Source: Colimorpha_A sp045533115
Lineage (GTDB): Bacteria > Bacillota > Clostridia > Oscillospirales > CAG-272
Direction: 5' to 3'
Assembly (NCBI GenBank): GCA_045533115.1
Contig: JAZSHF010000025.1
Span: forward strand, 1-34,581
Length of the DNA stretch: 34,581 nt
The notes below the pieces were generated by a model, which saw nothing but the letters and a program-made list of their open reading frames with translations, searched no databases and was not told the DNA's origin. This document shows, one piece after another, positions 30,641 to 34,581 of the stretch (its first letter is position 1; each line of letters starts with the position of its first letter). The translations under genes were made by a program, and so were the position numbers.

Positions 30641-31330
30641 TTGCTGAACAAGATCCTTTCACTTATATTCCCGAGAGCCTGTGTCAACTGCGGGAAAATA
30701 GTTAAAAACGGCTTTTTGTGTTACGAATGCCGTTCGGAATACGAAAAGGAAATCTCTGACGGGTGTCTATCCTGCGGAAACCCGCATAATAGGTGTAGCT
30801 GCGACTCGGCGTACCTTGAACACGAAAAGATGCTCCACGTTATCCCGTACCGTTCGGAGGGCCCGTCGCGGCAGATGCTCCTTACTCTGAAAACCACGAA
30901 CCATAAGGAGATAGTCGATCACTTGTCGGACAAGATGGCGTCCGCCCTGAAAACGAATATGATCGACTGCGATATGATAACCTACGTTCCGCGCTCGCCG
31001 ACAAAGGTTCGGATCGAGGGCGTCGATCAGGCAAAGATACTTGCAACGGCTCTGTCGGATAAAACCAAGCTTGAAGCACAAACACTTTTTATCTGCCGAG
31101 GCGGAATGAAGGAACAAAAGGAGCTTGAATATTCGGGACGGGATATCTTCGCAAGAGAACGCTTCTCGCTCGTTATGGGTGCGGAAGAAAGGGTCAAGGG
31201 CAAAAGGATCGTTCTCGTTGACGACATAATAACAAGCGGCGCGACCGCGAAGGTCTGCTCGGAGCTTCTTCTCGAAGCAGGTGCGCTCGACGTTACCTGT
31301 CTAAGTGCAGGCAGATCGGTTAAATATTAA
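30641..31330 (+). CDS. comF: ComF family phosphoribosyltransferase-like protein
   Basis: A TTG start with AAGGA eight bases upstream; 229 residues. The N-terminal zinc-ribbon has C14-x2-C17 and C27-x2-C30, then C42-x2-C45 and C52-x-C54. The PRTase part holds YVPRSPTKVRIEGVDQAKIL and the PRPP loop IVLVDDIITSGAT (about 196-208). In transformable bacteria ComF/ComFC aids inward transport of single-stranded DNA; elsewhere it is widespread with no proven role. With comM and recD2 in the window it hints at DNA uptake, but no pilin or ComEC gene is seen here. Ten bases separate it from the MreB-like gene. Confidence 0.92.
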   Translation: MLNKILSLIFPRACVNCGKIVKNGFLCYECRSEYEKEISDGCLSCGNPHNRCSCDSAYLEHEKMLHVIPYRSEGPSRQMLLTLKTTNHKEIVDHLSDKMASALKTNMIDCDMITYVPRSPTKVRIEGVDQAKILATALSDKTKLEAQTLFICRGGMKEQKELEYSGRDIFARERFSLVMGAEERVKGKRIVLVDDIITSGATAKVCSELLLEAGALDVTCLSAGRSVKY

Positions 31331-31340
31331 GGAGAAACCA

Positions 31341-32273
31341 ATGAAAAAGAAATTAGGAGTCGATATCGGCTACAGCAAGGTAAGAATAATTCTCGAGGGG
31401 AACGATACCGTATATTCCGAGGCGGCACTGATCGCCGTCAGCGTCTCTGACGGATCTGTCGTTGCTTGCGGGGACGGAGCTGTTGAGGTAAACGAGAGAG
31501 TTCCGGGAAGCGTCAGGCTCGTCCGCCCTTTTTCGGGAGAAATGACGCCCGAGGCGCAGTACGTGACGGCATATTTTTCCTACGTCATAAAGCGTCTTAA
31601 GATGAGAGGCGCGTCGCTTCTCATCTCCTTCTCGGGCGCACACGACGACGAGACCGAAAGCGTGTACGTTAAGGCAATATGCAAGGCGGGGGCGGGAAGC
31701 GTGTCGGTGATTGACCCCGTTTACGCGGCGGCACGCGGCTGCGGCGTTATAAGCGTTTCCGATTCGGCGGTCATCAATATCGGCGCGTCGGTCACCGATA
31801 TGGCGTGCTATTACCGAGGAGAAATCGCTGCAAATGCAACCAATTCCTTTGCGGGCAACGCATTCGACCGCGCTATCATGACCGACCTTGTCAAAAAGCG
31901 CCGTTACCGCCCGTCGCTAACTGATGCGGAAAAGCTTAAAATTGAGCTCGCGTCTCTTTCGGGTGTCGGAGAAAAATCGCTTGAATGTGACGCTATCCGC
32001 CCGGGAATAGGCCTGCCGAAGAAGCTGACCGTAACTGAGGCGGAAATATCGGCGTCCTGCGAAGAGGTGTTTGAAAACCTTGCCGACAGCATATCCGATA
32101 TGCTCCGCGGGCTTGAAAATCCGCCCGAAAAGATAATCCTGACCGGCGGAAGCGCCGTCTTCAAGGGACTTCCGAACGCTTTGGCACCCCTCGTTCTTCT
32201 TCCGATCGAGGTCGCGCCCGAGCCCGAAAACGCCGTTATCCACGGTATCGGAAAAATGCTTGTTGAAATATGA
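31341..32273 (+). CDS. Divergent MreB/Mbl-like actin
   Basis: ATG 31341 is chosen because AAGGAG lies eight bases upstream. The 310-residue product has the actin-fold landmarks of MreB in order: phosphate-1 GVDIGYSKVRI (6-16), phosphate-2 INIGASVTDMACYY (about 144) and adenosine motif ILTGGSAVFKGLP. It then reads VAPEPENAVIHGIGKML, matching the C-terminal 'a.dPl..va.G.g..l' of MreB. MreB proteins polymerise under the membrane and guide cell-wall synthesis. It is shorter than typical MreB (about 330-345), and the normally GGGTTD phosphate-2 loop is GASVTD, so ATP binding or filament dynamics may differ. No mreC or mreD follows. Confidence 0.8.
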   Translation: MKKKLGVDIGYSKVRIILEGNDTVYSEAALIAVSVSDGSVVACGDGAVEVNERVPGSVRLVRPFSGEMTPEAQYVTAYFSYVIKRLKMRGASLLISFSGAHDDETESVYVKAICKAGAGSVSVIDPVYAAARGCGVISVSDSAVINIGASVTDMACYYRGEIAANATNSFAGNAFDRAIMTDLVKKRRYRPSLTDAEKLKIELASLSGVGEKSLECDAIRPGIGLPKKLTVTEAEISASCEEVFENLADSISDMLRGLENPPEKIILTGGSAVFKGLPNALAPLVLLPIEVAPEPENAVIHGIGKMLVEI

Positions 32274-32944
32274 AGATAATTAAAGAAAACAAGCTTGTAA
32301 GCGAAATTGAAGAGAAATACGGAGTTCTTTGGCCTGTCAGCATCGTGCTGAAGGACGGCACAGTTACGGCGACCGTTTGCGAGGAAATAGCGGATAAGAT
32401 TGGTTTTCTTGAGGGAATGACCGAAACGGAGCTTGCAAGTGAAGAAAACATTGACCGCATAATATCTCTAATAGACACCCTCTGCGAGCAAAACGGCTAT
32501 GAAATAAACTACGGCAAAAACCGCATCTATAAGCTGACACGGCGCGAGGATATAAATAAAGCTCTTATACTTGATTCGTCGGAGCCGATAGTCCCGGACG
32601 GCGAATACGACAGCCTGATCGATATTGACGTCGACGCTCTTGAAGCGGGTTGCCTCGCATTCGCAACGGTAATTGACGGAACGATAGTATCTATCGCGTC
32701 GGAAAACCCATACCGCGAGGACGAAAACGTCGTAAACATCGGCGTCGAGACCTCGCCCGGGCACACGAAAAACGGCTACGGTGCGTCAAATATCGCCGCG
32801 CTCAGCTATTACCTGCTCGACACGGGAATGACGGTCGAATATACCGTTGATAACGAAAACGAAGTGTCAATACGCTTAGCCGAAAGAGTCGGTTTTACAT
32901 ACGACCGCTTCGTGCTCAACGTATTTGCACATAAACAGGAGTAA
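32270..32944 (+). CDS. GNAT-family N-acetyltransferase-like protein
   Basis: A 224-residue protein whose ATG overlaps the MreB-like stop (ATGA). The C-terminal half (about 110-215) fits a GNAT fold. AFATVIDGTIVSIASENP is followed by IGVETSPGHTKNGYGASNIA, the acetyl-CoA pyrophosphate loop (usually R/Q-x-x-G-x-G/A, here HTKNGYG). VDNENEVSIRLAERVGF is the typical 'N.aS.rl.eklGF' ending. The N-terminal 100 residues are an unrecognised domain. The substrate is unknown. It is flanked by an actin homologue and rqcH in one apparent operon. Confidence 0.8.
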   Translation: MKIIKENKLVSEIEEKYGVLWPVSIVLKDGTVTATVCEEIADKIGFLEGMTETELASEENIDRIISLIDTLCEQNGYEINYGKNRIYKLTRREDINKALILDSSEPIVPDGEYDSLIDIDVDALEAGCLAFATVIDGTIVSIASENPYREDENVVNIGVETSPGHTKNGYGASNIAALSYYLLDTGMTVEYTVDNENEVSIRLAERVGFTYDRFVLNVFAHKQE

Positions 32945-32947
32945 AAA

Positions 32948-34581
32948 ATGGCATTTGACGCCGCATTTACCTCGGCGATAGCAGAGGAATTATCACGCTT
33001 TTGCGTCGGCGCAAGAGTTGAAAAGCTCTTTCAGCCCTCGCGCGACAGCCTGATACTGAACCTGCGCCTCGACCGCGAGCGCGCGGGCGATACGACACAA
33101 AACCGCCGTCTGCTTATAGATTGCGGAACGACGAGCCCGCGTATCTGCTTCACCGAGCGCGAATTTGAAAACCCGAAAACACCGCCGATGCTTTGTATGC
33201 TTCTACGTAAGCATCTGACCTCGGCTAAAATAGCAGAAATAAACCAGCTCGGCTTTGAGCGCGTTATCGAGATAGTGCTCGAGAGCCGCGATGAGCTCGG
33301 CTATCTGTCAAATAAATATATTTACGCAGAGCTGATGGGAAAATTCAGCAATCTTGTCTTCTGCGACGGAAGCAAAAAGGTTATCTCGGCTCTTCATCTG
33401 ACTGATCTGTCGGCAGACGTAAAGCGCCCGCTTATAACGGGAATAACCTACGAGCTTCCCCCGCCTCAGGAGGGCAAAATTTCTCCCTTAAACGAAACGG
33501 CAGAGGGCTTTATACAGTCACTTCGCGACAGCGGTCTGACACATACGAAATTTCTGCAAAACCGCTATTTCGGTCTATCGCCTCTTATCTGCCGCGAGCT
33601 TTCATACCGTGCCTGCGGCTCGGACGAGAAGCTGAGGGATGAATTTTTCGACCTCGTCCGCAGAATAAACGAGCGCGGCTACACCCCCGTGCTTGTAAAG
33701 ACTCCCGATGGCAAGCCGCTTGAATATTCCTTTATGCCGATAACTCAGTACGAAAACGGCGCACTTTCCGAGGAATGTGAAAGCTTCTCGGCGCTTATCG
33801 ACGGTTTTTTTGCCGAAAGAAGCCGTGCAGAAAGAATAAAACAGCGCGCATCGGACATTCTTAAATTGCTGACCAACGCCGAAAGCCGACTTACAAAAAG
33901 AATATCACTGCAGGAGGACGAGCTGTCGTCCTGCGCCGACAAGGACTCCTTTAAGAGAAGCGGTGATCTGATAACCGCGAACATATATATGCTGAAGCGC
34001 GGAATGACGGAGGTAAAGGTCGTTGATTATTACGACGAAAGCTGTCCCGAGATAACGCTAACGCTTGACAGCCGACTTTCCCCGTCGCAAAACGCACAGA
34101 GATACTATAAAAAGTACAATAAGTGCAAATCGGCTGAAATTCATCTGCGCGAGCAGATCGACAAGGGTAGAGAGGAACTGCGCTATCTTGACACGGTTTT
34201 CGATTCGCTCACCCGCGCCGAAACAGAGAATGACCTGAACGAGATACGCCGCGAGCTGTACGAATCGGGCTACGCGAGCAGAATGAAAAACTACACGGCG
34301 GCGAAGATGACCGCCCCGAAGCCGCTTGAATTCCGCACGAGCGGCGGCTGGAGGGTGCTTTGCGGAAAGAATAACGCACAAAACGATTACATCACTCACA
34401 AGGTCGCATCTAAGGGCGACATCTGGTTTCACATCAAGGACTACCCCGGATCGCACGTCGTGCTTCTCTGCGACCGAGCAGAGGCCGCCCCCCTTGACTT
34501 CACCGAAGCGGCAACCGTCCGGGCGGCCTACTCAAAAGCGCCTTCGGGCGAGCGCGTAACGGTGGATTATACACGCATAAA
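32948..34581 (+). CDS. rqcH: Ribosome quality-control protein RqcH (NFACT family), 3' truncated by the window
   Basis: The frame opens at ATG 32948 (GGAG eight bases upstream) and runs off the window after 544 codons. The N-terminal NFACT-N domain reads MAFDAAFTSAIAEELSRF, FTEREFENPKTPPMLCMLLR and SNKYIYAELMGKFSNLVFCD. A coiled-coil middle spans about 280-450. The NFACT-R domain follows, with VLCGKNNAQNDYITHKVA and DIWFHIKDYPGSHVVL (about 491-506). RqcH binds 50S subunits carrying stalled peptidyl-tRNA and adds C-terminal alanine tails that mark nascent chains for degradation. Older annotations call it a fibronectin-binding protein. The missing part would be a short C-terminal segment. Confidence 0.95.
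   Translation, partial: MAFDAAFTSAIAEELSRFCVGARVEKLFQPSRDSLILNLRLDRERAGDTTQNRRLLIDCGTTSPRICFTEREFENPKTPPMLCMLLRKHLTSAKIAEINQLGFERVIEIVLESRDELGYLSNKYIYAELMGKFSNLVFCDGSKKVISALHLTDLSADVKRPLITGITYELPPPQEGKISPLNETAEGFIQSLRDSGLTHTKFLQNRYFGLSPLICRELSYRACGSDEKLRDEFFDLVRRINERGYTPVLVKTPDGKPLEYSFMPITQYENGALSEECESFSALIDGFFAERSRAERIKQRASDILKLLTNAESRLTKRISLQEDELSSCADKDSFKRSGDLITANIYMLKRGMTEVKVVDYYDESCPEITLTLDSRLSPSQNAQRYYKKYNKCKSAEIHLREQIDKGREELRYLDTVFDSLTRAETENDLNEIRRELYESGYASRMKNYTAAKMTAPKPLEFRTSGGWRVLCGKNNAQNDYITHKVASKGDIWFHIKDYPGSHVVLLCDRAEAAPLDFTEAATVRAAYSKAPSGERVTVDYTRI

Noticed and set aside
1..34581. CRISPR arrays, tRNA or rRNA genes
   Set aside because: No regularly spaced repeats, cloverleaf with a CCA-ready acceptor stem or rRNA segments were seen on either strand.

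Overview
The window reads as chromosome of an uncultured, Gram-positive, anaerobic Firmicute of the Clostridia (Oscillospiraceae/Christensenellales-like). This is an inference from gene content. It carries the c-di-AMP receptor darA beside holB and the PSP1 protein RicT, the PASTA-kinase substrate IreB, RecD2, RqcH, a clostridial 2[4Fe-4S] ferredoxin and an Rnf-type subunit. Shine-Dalgarno sites are strong (AGGAG/GGAGG), promoters are 17-bp-spaced TATAAT types, and dispersed hairpin repeats of a kind common in gut Clostridia are present. No tRNA, rRNA, CRISPR array or intact insertion sequence was seen. Every complete gene stops with TAA or TGA; none uses TAG.

Layout. 1-373: 5' part of an RnfC-like gene on the minus strand. 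598-9359: a plus-strand run with a Gld-type ABC system (ATPase, permease, GldG-like protein, DUF4340 protein), a parvulin-like lipoprotein, ComM and RlmD. 9409-10622: a YhcH-family protein and an isoprenylcysteine-methyltransferase-like membrane protein. 10677-13637: oligoendopeptidase F (minus), a small lipoprotein (plus), rbfA (minus), and between the last two a candidate structured RNA. 13704-17337: a membrane protein of unknown role diverging from darA-holB-ricT. 17432-20463: ferredoxin, a frameshifted alaX-type editing gene (minus), an RNHCP zinc-ribbon protein and an XRE regulator. 20506-21460: a small accessory-looking island with a Cro-like regulator, three operator-like sites, a small gene split by an amber codon, and a tile of hairpin repeats. 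21461-24592: a large surface protein (DUF5722-like). 24616-30314: ireB, ribF, a D-Ala-D-Ala carboxypeptidase homologue that lacks all three active-site motifs, truB and recD2. 30315-30640: two perfect hairpins and a second repeat copy. 30641-34581: comF, a divergent MreB-like actin, a GNAT-like protein and rqcH (running off the end).

How the genes work together. Most are housekeeping: translation and ribosome care (rlmD, rbfA, truB, rqcH), DNA replication, repair and uptake (holB, recD2, comM, comF), FAD synthesis (ribF), and c-di-AMP/PASTA-kinase signalling (darA, ireB). The points most worth a second look are the unassigned RNA at 13074-13241, the amber-split small gene and its operators, the degenerate carboxypeptidase and DUF5722 proteins, the alaX frameshift, and the dispersed repeats whose hairpin stems differ between copies but keep base pairing.
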